DNA of 51,137 nucleotides, taken from positions 11,389-62,525 of the forward strand of contig MLAK01000788.1 of assembly GCA_001839685.1 (NCBI GenBank), given 5' to 3'. Position numbers and translations under genes: made by a program. The DNA comes from Tritrichomonas foetus (Eukaryota; Parabasalia; Tritrichomonadida; Tritrichomonadidae). Positions 1 to 10,300 of the stretch are shown piece after piece. How positions within the stretch are numbered: position 1 is the stretch's first letter; every line of letters starts with the position of its first letter. Below the pieces are notes generated by a model that saw only the letters and a program-made list of their open reading frames with translations, did no database searches and was not told the origin of the DNA.

Positions 1-9
1 ATATATATA

Positions 10-51
10 CAGTCATTAATAAAAGTATGTCCCACTAATAAAAGTGTGTCC
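10..51. repeat. Left terminal inverted repeat of the pogo-like element
   Basis: This 42-bp sequence is the exact reverse complement of 2031-2072. It contains two imperfect direct copies of a 19-bp motif, TAATAAAAGTRTGTCCCAC (R = A in the outer copy, G in the inner), which could be paired transposase-binding sites. The match to the right end stops after GTGTGTCC. Confidence 0.93.
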
Positions 52-496
52 CACCTCTAAATAAATAGACTTTTTTTACTTTTTAATTTCCTTATTTCTC
101 CAATATATAGAGACTTTTTTATGATCGAATTTGTGCATACATGATTATTACCATCTCTACTATAAGTTGAAATGCTAATAAATCGAAAATAAAAATTCTT
201 ATTCAGATATCTAAAATCTGCAATATTTTATAAAATTCCTTGGATTTTCAAATTGCTACTGTCAAACATCATAATTGTATAATTACTCAATAATTCTTAT
301 TTAATTTGCTCAATATATAGAATCCAATCAGATGTTCCTGATTATTTGTGTCATTCATTTCACTTCATTATTTTTGTTTCATTTATATGACAAGAACAAA
401 TGAAAGAAACATAAACTAATATATCTCAAACACTTGTACATAGCAACTATTTCACATCAAAAAGAACAAAGATAGAATTAATAAATGAATTACTTT

Positions 497-1978
497 TTAT
501 TTACTTATTTTTGGGATTTTTGGTTTGGGATGATATTTTATCCCTTTTGACTTCAGTGGCTTCTTTTTTTTTCTGATTTCTAGCCTCTTTTTCAGTTCTT
601 CTTCAAAATACTGTTTGTTGATGAATCCAAATTGGGTTGTTCGAGTAAGGTTGGTTGAATTTTTTGAATTTTCTGATTTAGTCAATATTTCTTGAATAGT
701 ACACGATTTGGTAAATTCATTTTCATCAATTATTGCAGTATATGGTTCATTGCTAGTATTAGGCTTTATTCCAGCCTTTGAAAAAGCCTTTCTATTGGTA
801 TTTCCGGTGGTAGCCTGTTCGAAAGCTTGTATTAACTTGTTTATTTGGTCAGCTTGTGAATTTTTTATAAATTCAGTTCTGATTGTTTTTTTTCGTCTCT
901 TCACAATCCCAAAAGTAACTAAATCCAACATTTGAAACAAACCTGTTGAGTTACTTGGGAAAGTAATTAGTTTAATCAAATTTTCACCAAGTAATTTTTT
1001 GATAGAATCTGTTGTATGTGATGAACAATTATCTGAAAACATAACAGCAGGACTATCAAGATTTCCAATGCTTGTTCTTGACTCTTGAACATGTTTTAAT
1101 ACACTTAATTTCAACCATTCTATAATAAGATCTTCATTAACAAAGCCAGTTGATGAGCTTCGAAGCATTACATCCTCATCTTTTCTTAATCCAGATGATA
1201 TCACATCTGATTGAATTCTAGTTCGATGATCGATGATCATGGGCATAACAGTGTCACCACCTGCATTGATGCACGCAACTAATGTTTGATTTTTTTGGTT
1301 CCGTTTGATTGAATAATGGATTGATTGTCCTTTCATATCAGCAGGGACAAGCACATCTTTTGATTTTGATTCGTGTCGTTCTGAAGAACCCATTTCGTCA
1401 AAATTATATATTAGGTCCATATAAATTCCAGCAACTTCTGCTTTCAGTATATTAATATATTCATGAATATTATCCGGACTTATTGATAAACGTGCACCAT
1501 CTTGTGGTATTGCAGTTGCTGGAATCACTTCACTTTGATACCTTTTTAAGAAATTTGTCATCCAACCATATGACAAAGCAACTTGAAAGTTTTCAAGAAT
1601 AAAATCAAGCACTTCACATTGAGACAATGGCGTTGATGCAATTGCATTAGATTTGATAAATTCGAGGACTTGTTTTTCTTGAATGTCAGTTAGTGATTTT
1701 GGTCTTCCATCATTTTTGTGGCTTTTTCTTGCTTGCTCGAGACTTCGTGTCAAAATTCTCCTGGATATCCCGAAGAGTAACTGCACATTTTTTTTGGTTG
1801 TAATTATATCGTCAAATTCTGAAAAGATCTCATAAACTTTGGCAATTTGTGAATATCGATATTGACAGCTTGAAAGCTCTGAACTTCGTTTTAATGAAAT
1901 ATAAAGGCGCTGTCCAAATAATGTTTGTGCACGGTTAATCAATTCTTCAAACAGAATCGGAGTGGCTGCTTTCTTCAT
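497..1978 (-). CDS. pogo-like DDE transposase
   Basis: A 493-aa transposase starting at the ATG at 1978; the open frame extends upstream into the right inverted repeat, but this is the first ATG inside the element. The N-terminal third holds helix-turn-helix DNA-binding segments, including GRPKSLTDIQEKQVLEFI and a second CENP-B-like part ending GWMTNFLKRYQ. The catalytic triad is visible: first Asp in IYNFDEMG (about residue 194), second in VMFSDNCSSH (about 315), third in FQMLDLVTFG, with 35 residues between the second and third (DD35D), as in pogo/Fot-type enzymes. The C-terminus is Lys-rich. It would excise and reinsert its element at TA sites in the nucleus. No frameshift or stop is present, so the copy may encode an active enzyme. 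Confidence 0.9.
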   Translation of the reverse strand: MKKAATPILFEELINRAQTLFGQRLYISLKRSSELSSCQYRYSQIAKVYEIFSEFDDIITTKKNVQLLFGISRRILTRSLEQARKSHKNDGRPKSLTDIQEKQVLEFIKSNAIASTPLSQCEVLDFILENFQVALSYGWMTNFLKRYQSEVIPATAIPQDGARLSISPDNIHEYINILKAEVAGIYMDLIYNFDEMGSSERHESKSKDVLVPADMKGQSIHYSIKRNQKNQTLVACINAGGDTVMPMIIDHRTRIQSDVISSGLRKDEDVMLRSSSTGFVNEDLIIEWLKLSVLKHVQESRTSIGNLDSPAVMFSDNCSSHTTDSIKKLLGENLIKLITFPSNSTGLFQMLDLVTFGIVKRRKKTIRTEFIKNSQADQINKLIQAFEQATTGNTNRKAFSKAGIKPNTSNEPYTAIIDENEFTKSCTIQEILTKSENSKNSTNLTRTTQFGFINKQYFEEELKKRLEIRKKKKPLKSKGIKYHPKPKIPKISK

Positions 1979-2030
1979 TGAGAAAATCTGGAAATAAAAA
2001 TGAAAAAATCTAAACGTACGAAAAAAGCCA

Positions 2031-2072
2031 GGACACACTTTTATTAGTGGGACATACTTTTATTAATGACTG
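2031..2072. repeat. Right terminal inverted repeat of the pogo-like element
   Basis: Perfect 42-bp reverse complement of 10-51, ending GACTG and followed by the TA target dinucleotide at 2073-2074. The transposase ATG lies 52 bp inside it, so this repeat and the short leader probably contain the transposase promoter. Confidence 0.93.
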
Positions 2073-2177
2073 TATATATAATGTAGATATATATATAATG
2101 TAGATATATATAATGTAGATATATATATAATGTAGATATATATATAATTTAGATATATATAATGTAGATATATATAA
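2073..2177. repeat. AT-rich minisatellite flanking the transposon
   Basis: About six imperfect copies of a 15-19-bp unit related to ATATATATAATGTAGAT. The few bases left of the transposon are also (AT)n, so the element appears to have inserted into this array. It fills most of the 138 bp between the transposon end and the Tubby-like stop codon. Confidence 0.85.
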
Positions 2178-2209
2178 AGTTAGGTTTGAAAGTGATATAA
2201 AACATTTAT

Positions 2210-2923
2210 TTAGATAGAATAGACTGGAATCGCGGCAAGACAGATTCCAAAAGCCTGGAAAAGAGAAAGTGGGCATCCAACTTGAATGAAAAACTCATCT
2301 TCATGCATTTGCGAAAAAGTGAAAGCAAGTTCATTTTCATAAATGAGGCCAAATCGAAATTGTGTTTCAGGATAATTTTGGGTATTTGGGATTGAAACTT
2401 GAGTTAGTTGAATTGATTCATCTTTGGCGACATTTGCGGAATTTTCATCTTTAAATAAAAATTTCTTGGCGCCATTAGGCGGAATTTTGACGATCAAGTT
2501 TTTGTTTATATTGTTTTTAACGTTTTCTTGATTTTCAATATTCGATATATTATTATTATCAACAGTGACCCTCAAGGTATTCCTATATTGCTCATCTGTG
2601 TTGGGATGGTAAGTAATTCCCGTAAATTGCATTGTCGCCTTCGTCCCTTTGAGCGATCCGGCAATCCATTTCGATTCTTGCGAAAAGTCGTTGGAGCTTA
2701 ATGAAACGCTGTAGAATAAATCTGGGCCACATGGAAAGGCAACAGAAAAGAAATTTTCTTCGTCAACTGAATACAAATAAAATTGTGTTCTTTTCTTTTC
2801 TTTAACGTAGCGGCGGGTAAATAAACAGTAATAATGGAAATTTTTCTCGACTGGCTTGAAGTATATTGAGCGAAGAATTTGGCTTGGTTCTTCTTGAGTT
2901 TCCTCTGGATTAGAATTTGACAT
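2210..2923 (-). CDS. Tubby-like C-terminal domain protein
   Basis: A 237-aa protein starting at the first in-frame ATG, 2923 (MSNSNPEE); the longer frame begins at a GTG. Nearly the whole chain looks like one Tubby C-terminal domain (beta-barrel around a central helix). The best evidence is the C-terminal helix, IQVGCPLSLFQAFGICLAAI, which matches the family signature with PLS..QAF.I.L, preceded by FRFGLIYENELAFTF like the strands before the helix in Tubby. An Asn-rich insert lies near residues 125-145. Tubby domains usually bind phosphoinositides at membranes and link membrane signalling or trafficking to other proteins. It is short for the family (Tubby is often 400 or more residues) and lacks an N-terminal region. 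A second Tubby-like gene lies at 38392-39528. Confidence 0.7.
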   Translation of the reverse strand: MSNSNPEETQEEPSQILRSIYFKPVEKNFHYYCLFTRRYVKEKKRTQFYLYSVDEENFFSVAFPCGPDLFYSVSLSSNDFSQESKWIAGSLKGTKATMQFTGITYHPNTDEQYRNTLRVTVDNNNISNIENQENVKNNINKNLIVKIPPNGAKKFLFKDENSANVAKDESIQLTQVSIPNTQNYPETQFRFGLIYENELAFTFSQMHEDEFFIQVGCPLSLFQAFGICLAAIPVYSI

Positions 2924-3571
2924 TATTTCTTCTATTACTAAACGTTCACATTCCACTTTTTCTATATATAAACAGTCACATTTTCTTGGAAATGATCTTC
3001 ATGAATACCTTCTTTCATTAACAAAATCCAAAATCACTACACTTATACTGGATAAATTATACAAAGTTGCTAGAAAGTTGTGATAAATGAGATTCCCATT
3101 TTTAATCCGATCTTTGGAATCTAATGTTGATTGATAATGCTATCTGTGAAGATGATAATAAAAAGTAGTTTTCATGAATCATGATACCGGCCAAAATCAT
3201 CAATTTTTAAACACTAACTGAGGCATAATGACTTACTCATTTCAATTTATTTTGCGAAAGTTCTGAATTCAAAGTGCAAAGGACTTAGTTCTATTTCAAT
3301 TAGCTACACATGATACGAAGGTCAAATAAAGGTCAAAAAATGAAAACTTCATGAATGAAAATTTCTTTGTGTCAATTCGACTTGGAGGAGGCCCAGCGCG
3401 TGAACAAAGTCCTGCAAAATCACATTGCATTTACCAATTTTGAGTGTCAACATAAAAAAATCATCGGAATAAAAAATCCTGCCAATCAAATCAAACCAAA
3501 TAAAAGAAGAGAAAAGAAAAGAAAAGAAAAAGAATGAGAGAAGGGAAAAATAAGCCATAAAAGATACCATT
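2924..3571. other. Intergenic region with paired AAGGTCAAA motif
   Basis: No convincing gene. It contains a direct pair of AAGGTCAAA (3318-3326 and 3329-3337) and, just after it, a 60-codon plus-strand frame (3355-3537) with a Lys/Arg-rich tail and locally higher GC. That frame lies next to the 3' end of the ubiquitin fusion gene and is unsupported as a gene. Confidence 0.5.
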
Positions 3572-3970
3572 TTACTTAAGATCCTTCTTGGCGCGGATCT
3601 TCTTGCAGTGACCGCATCTCTTGTGGCGGCACTGTTCGGCACCGAGGGAGAGTCTGGCGTAGCACTTACGGCAGACCTTGCGGTTGCAGTTTGTCTTTTC
3701 GGCGAGGATTCTGAGTGTTGGTTCGTATGAGTCTTTTCCACCGCCACCACGAAGACGGAGGACGAGGTGAAGTGTTGAGTCCTTCTGGATTGAATAGTCT
3801 TGAAGTGTGTTTCCATCTTCGAGTTGCTTGCCAGCGAAGATGAGACGTTGTTGATCTGGTGGGATACCTTCCTTGTCTTGGATCTTGGCCTTGACGTCTT
3901 CGATACGATCAGTTGGTTCGACTTCGAGTGTGATGTGTTTGCCGGTGAGTGTCTTGACGAAAATTTGCAT
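3572..3970 (-). CDS. Ubiquitin-ribosomal protein eL40 fusion
   Basis: A 132-aa fusion: ubiquitin (residues 1-76, ending RLRGG) joined to a 56-residue eL40 tail. The start at 3970 is fixed by [10 protein letters not shown]; an upstream in-frame start would add nine unrelated residues. All seven ubiquitin lysines (6, 11, 27, 29, 33, 48, 63) are kept. Eight positions differ from human ubiquitin: H12, T20, R22, D25, N54, Q57, S60 and D64. The tail has the zinc-binding cysteines ([11 protein letters not shown] and [10 protein letters not shown]) and a basic end. Cleavage after Gly76 would release ubiquitin for protein tagging and eL40 for the large ribosomal subunit. Local GC is higher than in neighbours, fitting a highly expressed gene. 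Known as UBA52 in mammals. Confidence 0.97.
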   Translation of the reverse strand: MQIFVKTLTGKHITLEVEPTDRIEDVKAKIQDKEGIPPDQQRLIFAGKQLEDGNTLQDYSIQKDSTLHLVLRLRGGGGKDSYEPTLRILAEKTNCNRKVCRKCYARLSLGAEQCRHKRCGHCKKIRAKKDLK

Positions 3971-3976
3971 TTTCTT

Positions 3977-4018
3977 CGAGAAAAAGGATAGGACCACAAC
4001 CGCTCTTTCTGATCGTTA
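3977..4018 (-). promoter_or_regulatory. Putative core promoter of the ubiquitin-eL40 gene
   Basis: Read on the minus strand, TAACGAT (4012-4018) lies about 42 bp upstream of the ATG, and CCTTTTTCTCG (3977-3987) lies 7-17 bp upstream. These resemble trichomonad core elements: an AACGAT motif recognised by Myb-like factors, and a CCTTT motif overlapping the transcription start. Assignment is by resemblance only. Confidence 0.4.
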
Positions 4019-4394
4019 TGACGTTTTTTTGTATGTTTAAATGGTCATAAAATTGATAATTATTCAAATAGTAAACAGTCGATATTAATCTCCCAAATAA
4101 ACTTTTTGAATGCATATTTAACCGGATTCCTAATATCGTGATTCATATTTTATTCCTGAATGAGTTGAAAGCTTTCAAATTATTTATGCTTTTTTACATT
4201 GCATATTTAATGTATCGACAGAAAGAAAAATTAAAAAGGAAAAAATGTCTCGAAATTTTTTTTAATATTCAAACAAAAGGAATTGGTTATCCTCTAAAAT
4301 AATAGAGGTTCAATAAAAATATCATGGAAATAAAAAGCATTCAAAAAAATATTCTGTCAAGTAGTCCGTAATTAAAAAAAGGTCAAATTTTTGG
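4019..4394. other. Intergenic, AT-rich
   Basis: Spacer between the ubiquitin fusion gene (ATG at 3970) and the 3' end of the BEACH gene. I see only AT-rich sequence and short A/T runs; short frames here overlap the BEACH 3' end in another frame. Confidence 0.5.
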
Positions 4395-7300
4395 TTAAAA
4401 TGTTGATGGATTAGCTCGAAGATTAGGTCCTTTTTCACATCCATCACTATGATCTGAAAGAAGATCTCCCATACAATTTGGACAAAGCTCAGAATTTTCA
4501 CCAACTGCACATGATGAACATAATGGAATTTCACATAATTCGCATTTTTGAGAAGAAATGTTATCACAGAATGCGCAACGAACAGTTTGTTGATGTTGTT
4601 CAACTTCATTTTCTTTGTTTTCATTATTTTGTTCATCCCCTTCACTTTCTTGTATAGTAAATGCAAGCCTTGTTAAAAATGCATTTCCCCGAGTGTCTAT
4701 TGAAGCAATTTGTGAACGGAAAACGGATGCAAATATTGACACAATTGGATGTTTATTTACTGATTTTGATCCAATGATGTTAAATGTATGATAATTCGAT
4801 TCAGTTGGTTGGAAGAAAGTTAAATAGCCTCGACTGTCACCAGTAACGACAATTCGTCCATCAAAACAAGGTGAATAAATGAAAAGACGTGCTGTTGTCA
4901 AATCAAAGTCAGTTTCAATTGAACGCAGATGTTGACCATTAATTGTGTACTGGCTGATGTTATTGCGTCCATAGACAGTTAGAATTCCTTCACTATCATC
5001 GGCAAATATGCCAATTGCACTAAATGAAGGCTCAATGATTCTATGCATCGTTTTAGTTGCATAATTCCATAAAATGATCCTATTTTTGGTGTTACCACTG
5101 TTCGAAGAATCATTTTGACTTTTACTAATTTTATCATCATCACTTCTAGTTGCATTGTTTTCATAGTTAAGGCTTTCATGTTCTTGGTTGGTTTCAAAAT
5201 GGTTCAAGTTGGAAATGATTTTGGCATTTTCTTCAGGATTTAAGGATTTACGATAAAGTGATGCACAAATGAAGTCCATTGAAAAGATAGCAGAACAATC
5301 ACAAGGACTTGGTTGGAAAAATAATGAAACTAAGTCAAATCCAACAGGTTTCTTCATTTTGTGAACAATTCGATTTACTTCGACATAACCATTTGTAAAA
5401 GAAAATGCAGCAAACATTCCATTTTGGGAAATTGATATATTTGTTGCAAATGCAAACTTCGGATCAGTTGCATATAAAACTGGTTTCTTTTCGGAAATTG
5501 ACATAATCTGTATCGATGCAGTAACAGGATCAATAGTAATATAGTGATAAAACCGAGGTGGTATTGCTTCTGATACTCGTATTGGGGTTACATAAGCGCC
5601 AATATCACATAATGCAATATTTCGTTGATTGTGACTAAAATTACCACTCATATTATTTGTACTTATTGATTCTACAGTTAGTATGAGATTATTTTCTAGG
5701 TTATTTAAAGATCGTTGACATTTAGTCATACGTGGCGGATGAGATTTCGTAAACAATTGGATTGGACATTGACCAAAATTGTTCACTTGTGCTTCATATG
5801 CCATATCATCCATTTCCAGGCTTTCTGGTGTTGAACTGTGATAAGAAGTTGGCAAGAAGAGATTTTTGGCTTGTAAAGCGGGTTCGCCTATTTCTTTATA
5901 TCCAAATATTAAATCAATCCATTCATTTAATTTTTCTGTTGTTTCAAGATGTTTACGCATTACATCAACAAATTTCCTGGGACAATTTTCTGCCCATTCG
6001 GGAAGAATAATGTTTTCACTCGATTCATCAGTAAATATAAGCTTCGAATAATTAACATAGGCTTCAGGAACTGAATACATTGCTGGGATTAATTCTTTCA
6101 AATCAGAATTGTTTGATTTTGAAGCAGAGTTATAAGCATCTGATATAGATAAGAATAAACGTTGACTATCATCCCAACCAGTATTCAAATCCCATTGGAA
6201 CCACGTAAATGGTGGAAGACGCATAAGCAACCAAAAAACTACACCTGGATGTGAATAATGGAATCCATAATAATAATGAACTGGTGTACTACTTTCATAG
6301 ATAGTATCATAGTATTCAGCACGTTCAGGATCAAGTTGCCCCATTGGTAAAGAAAGATCTCTTTCTTTCTGCGGTCCAGGTGATATTACCCATGGAAAGA
6401 TTGGATATTGAGACGTATCTGAAAAGCTACGACCACCAAAGTAGTTCAACATTAAAAGATAATTGTAGCTTGATAATAGTCCATTATTCCATTTTTCTGT
6501 AGCTTTAGCCAGTGTTGGTAATGTGAATAAAAATGAATAATTTGGAATTTCTTTAATGATTGATCTTTGAGAAGCCTTCATTAAAAATTTCTTTGCATTT
6601 TCGGCTTCATTTATGTTCTCAAAAACAAAAATCATTTGTGGATCGTATAAAGTATTAATCACAATCCCTTGATTTTTATGTAGGTATAAATGTGGTTTAA
6701 CTCGAACTATTCTATCAAAATCTATAATAATGGAAACATGTCCGCAAAACATAGTAGTGTGTCTATATTCATTCAATGTGATACTTTCAGTAAGAGGCAA
6801 AAATGCAATTGGCCATTGTGGTTGTTCAATTAAAATAATTTCTTTTTCATTATTTAATTCAGCTAAAAGTAAAACAAAAACAGCTTTTTCAAAAACAATT
6901 AAAACTGATTTAATTGGATGCGTAAAATATAAGAAATCAATATTAAATCGTGCAATACAAATTCCATATTGCATAAAAGAGTATTTAAAAAGTTGTAGAA
7001 GATTACTTTGCTTTTGTTCAATATAATACGAATATTCCAAAGGTGATTGGAACATTTCGTCTTGTTTGTGGAAATGGAACCATTCAGGTGAAGTATATGA
7101 TACACCTTTATCTAAAACTTGTTTGATTCTTGGTGGGAAAATTGATTTTTCCATTGCAAAGAAATTTGGATCAAGTTTTTGTGCAAATTTTGGTGATTTT
7201 ACTTCATATGGTGATGGAATAACCGCAGTACTTTGCATTAGTGGAAATGGATTCATAGATAAATGATAACTGTTTACATATAAATTTCTTTGAAGTTTCT

Positions 7301-10300
7301 TTGTTCGTGAAATCTGACTCATTTGATACATTTCAAATTCATAGTTTCGATAAAGTACGTTTATTGAAAATAATTGAGCATTAGATTGGATATATAAATT
7401 GGCAACTCTGTAAATCGAAACTAATAAATGTTCTTTAGATGCTGCCATGTATTTAGCTTGCGTATTAGATATAATTGCTTTAGCTTTCTTGTTACTTGAT
7501 GCAAAATCAGTTGAATCATTTGCATCTAAAGAAAACTTCTGTTTGAAGTTTTTCCAAGTTTCTGCAATTTCATCAGCTTTGTATTCGTTAATAATTGGTT
7601 GATCAAACATTGACATTAAAAGTTTCATACATAAAATTACATCAGGATTATCTAATTCATTTAATCGGGTATTGTGAATCCAGAAAAGTGCAAATTCATT
7701 ATTCGAGAAAAGTGGTGGATAAAAAACAACAGCTTTATAGGTTGTGAATAATTGGAATAGTTCAATTAATCCATCACCAGAAAGATACAAAAATGCACCA
7801 AGTAAAATTTCTCGATACGAACTCATTATTACTGTATCACTTAACATTGATTCAAATTGCCCTTTAACTTGCATACTCTTCATCATATTAAATATCAAAG
7901 ATAATAAATGAACATATTTATCATTAAATACACAATTCTTAACGCATTTCAAAATTAATCGAAATAGTGGTTTGTGATACAGTTCTAAAGGTACATCAGA
8001 AATAGTCATTTTTACAATAACTGTGAAAATAATCTCTTGTCCAAAGCTATGCGAATAACATTCATACATTAATGAATGACCATTGACAAGTTCAAACAAC
8101 AGGGTCCCAAAATTAGATGGTTCAGTTTGGAAAAGTATATTAGAAAATAAATTCATCAAAGAAGTCATAAATGGTATTTTCTTAACAAAATCATTATTTT
8201 CAACATCATCTGGTAATTCTTCAATTTGTTCAAAGAACTTTGAAAACGTTTGTGCATTATTTATGAGTTCATTTTCAGCTATGATGTTAGAAAAAGGTAA
8301 AACTTTATCACACAAACCCAAAATATTCCGAATTTCTTCCTTATTTAAAGTAGTGGGTGTGAAAGTTGCCCAATTATTAGCAACTCTGCCGTCTTGTGTA
8401 AGAATGGTTTTGGGAACCATGCCAAGATTCGATAAAACTAATAAAAGCTTATGACAGCTTGGCTGCAGGAAGTATTTTAGATGTTCTTGTGGAAGAGTTT
8501 GAATTAAATCAAAGATTTGAGAAATTAAATTACCAGAATTTAATTCATGTTGTGTCACTAAAGCGGAAGATGCGAACTTTCTACATAAAGAAGAAAGCAT
8601 TTCAATAATAACAGGTAAAAAGACTGGTCGCTCAATTGTAAGCTGTGTTGGAAAAATATCACTTGCAACTTGACCTGATAAAATTGCAAATGCACGAATC
8701 CAACATCCAACTGATTCGCATTGTTGTGCAAAAGTAAAACAACCTAAACTTGATTCCTTAATGAATTTTATATTTCTGCTGCTATAAAGTGCAATTAAAT
8801 CAGCAAATAAGAAACTTCTTTCATCATCAAAAAGTAGCATGAATCCAAGCAATTGATTATAAGAATACAATTCTGTATCTGGGCATTTTTTGGCTAAATT
8901 AATAAACAATTCTAGTAAATAATGATGAACTTTATTAATTGGTAAAGATTGATTCATCAATTTATTGATGGGATATTCTGGTAAAGAATAATCAATTTCT
9001 TCATTCCAATCACATGAAGAAATTGCAGTATTTAAGAGGAATCTATGTTTTGAGATAGTTGGATGAAGCTTAATAAGGATAGAAATTATTGGAACAACTG
9101 CTAATATTAATCTTTGTGCGATTCCACTTCGCATCAAATGAACAAGATTCTGAAGAAGTTGTCCTTCTTGATTTGAATCAAGGACAATCCCATTCTCTTT
9201 AATATGCAATGAAATATTTTTGAGAAGGTGAACGAGATCATTTTCAGAGAAAACAAAGAACAGTTCAATATCCTTCAACAAATGAAAAATATATCGTGAT
9301 TTTTTACCTTTTCGATAATATTTTGTTGGTAATGTAAATAAGATGTTAATTAAATCTTTTGATATTAATTCTCTTTGTCTTTTAATTAACAAAAAGAGTC
9401 GATTCCAAAATCGAATTTGATTGATTTTATTTACAGTTTGAATTGAAATTAAAGTACCATAAATTATTAAGAACTTAGACATTTCTTTTGTTTCTTCAGC
9501 GTGATTAAAAAGTGATTCCATGTCCATAAAATGCGAGAAAAATGAAGCAATTCCTTGATAATGAGATTCATAAACCGATGCAGTTCGATTAATTTGAGCA
9601 AAATTGAATTCTTTTGGGTTAATTATTGGTGTTATTCGCCAAACATTTTCTAAATTATGTTGTGGTTTATGTGAAACAAGAATTTGTTTAGCCATTAGAT
9701 AACGTGTTCGTAATGGACTTTTTTCATCTCCGAATACAAAAGGTGAAAAATCATCATCAATTCTAACTGAACATAATTTCTTTTGATCTATTAAAACATC
9801 TATTTTCTTTTTCATTTGTCGATAAGAAAATACACATCGATGCCACTTATTTGCAACAATGCTCGTTGTAAATGACCCCAAATTAGAGCCACCACGAGTA
9901 ACTTTACATGTAAAATTATTAGCTTCAACAGTGATTGCGAAAAACTTAGTTTTTACAAATGGAACTTCAATTGGTGTTATATGTTGGAAACAAAAACTAA
10001 AGAATAAAAAAGGATGAAAAGGAATAGTTATAATACATTTTTCCAAATTCGGTACGAATTCATAAACCGAAAAATGTGGCAAAGTTTGATTAATTAACAT
10101 TTCATCCATATTTATATATGTATTTATATTTTCTGGATCAACATAACGATTCATGATTAATTTATAATGCGGAATTTTATGAATTTCATAATTAAATTTG
10201 TTAAAAGCAGGAACACCATATTTTCCGGCAAGATAAAGATTCATCATTGAAGATGAATCAAAATCAGTGGCAAATGGTAAAAATGCAGGAATATGTAATA

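Larger units (their letters stand above)
10..2072 (-). mobile_element. Complete pogo-like (Tc1/mariner superfamily) DNA transposon
   Basis: A 2063-bp element bounded by perfect 42-bp terminal inverted repeats that begin CAGTCATTAATAAAAG and are flanked on both sides by TA (8-9 and 2073-2074), the target duplication expected for Tc1/mariner/pogo elements. It carries one long uninterrupted transposase gene on the minus strand, with about 445 bp of non-coding DNA between its stop and the left repeat. Identical ends, an intact catalytic frame and a clean TA duplication suggest a young and possibly active copy. It sits inside a TA-rich minisatellite, 138 bp beyond the 3' end of a Tubby-like gene. 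The superfamily call rests on the CAGT end, the TA duplication and the transposase motifs; the pogo subgroup is inferred from DD35D spacing and a CENP-B-like N-terminus. Confidence 0.9.

Noticed and set aside
3319..3335. Nuclear-receptor response element
   Set aside because: AGGTCA direct repeats resemble it, but nuclear receptors are metazoan; kept only as an unexplained paired motif.
3349..3999. 216-codon minus-strand frame overlapping the ubiquitin fusion
   Set aside because: Shadow in another frame of the ubiquitin-eL40 gene; contains no family motif, and the ubiquitin frame is certain.
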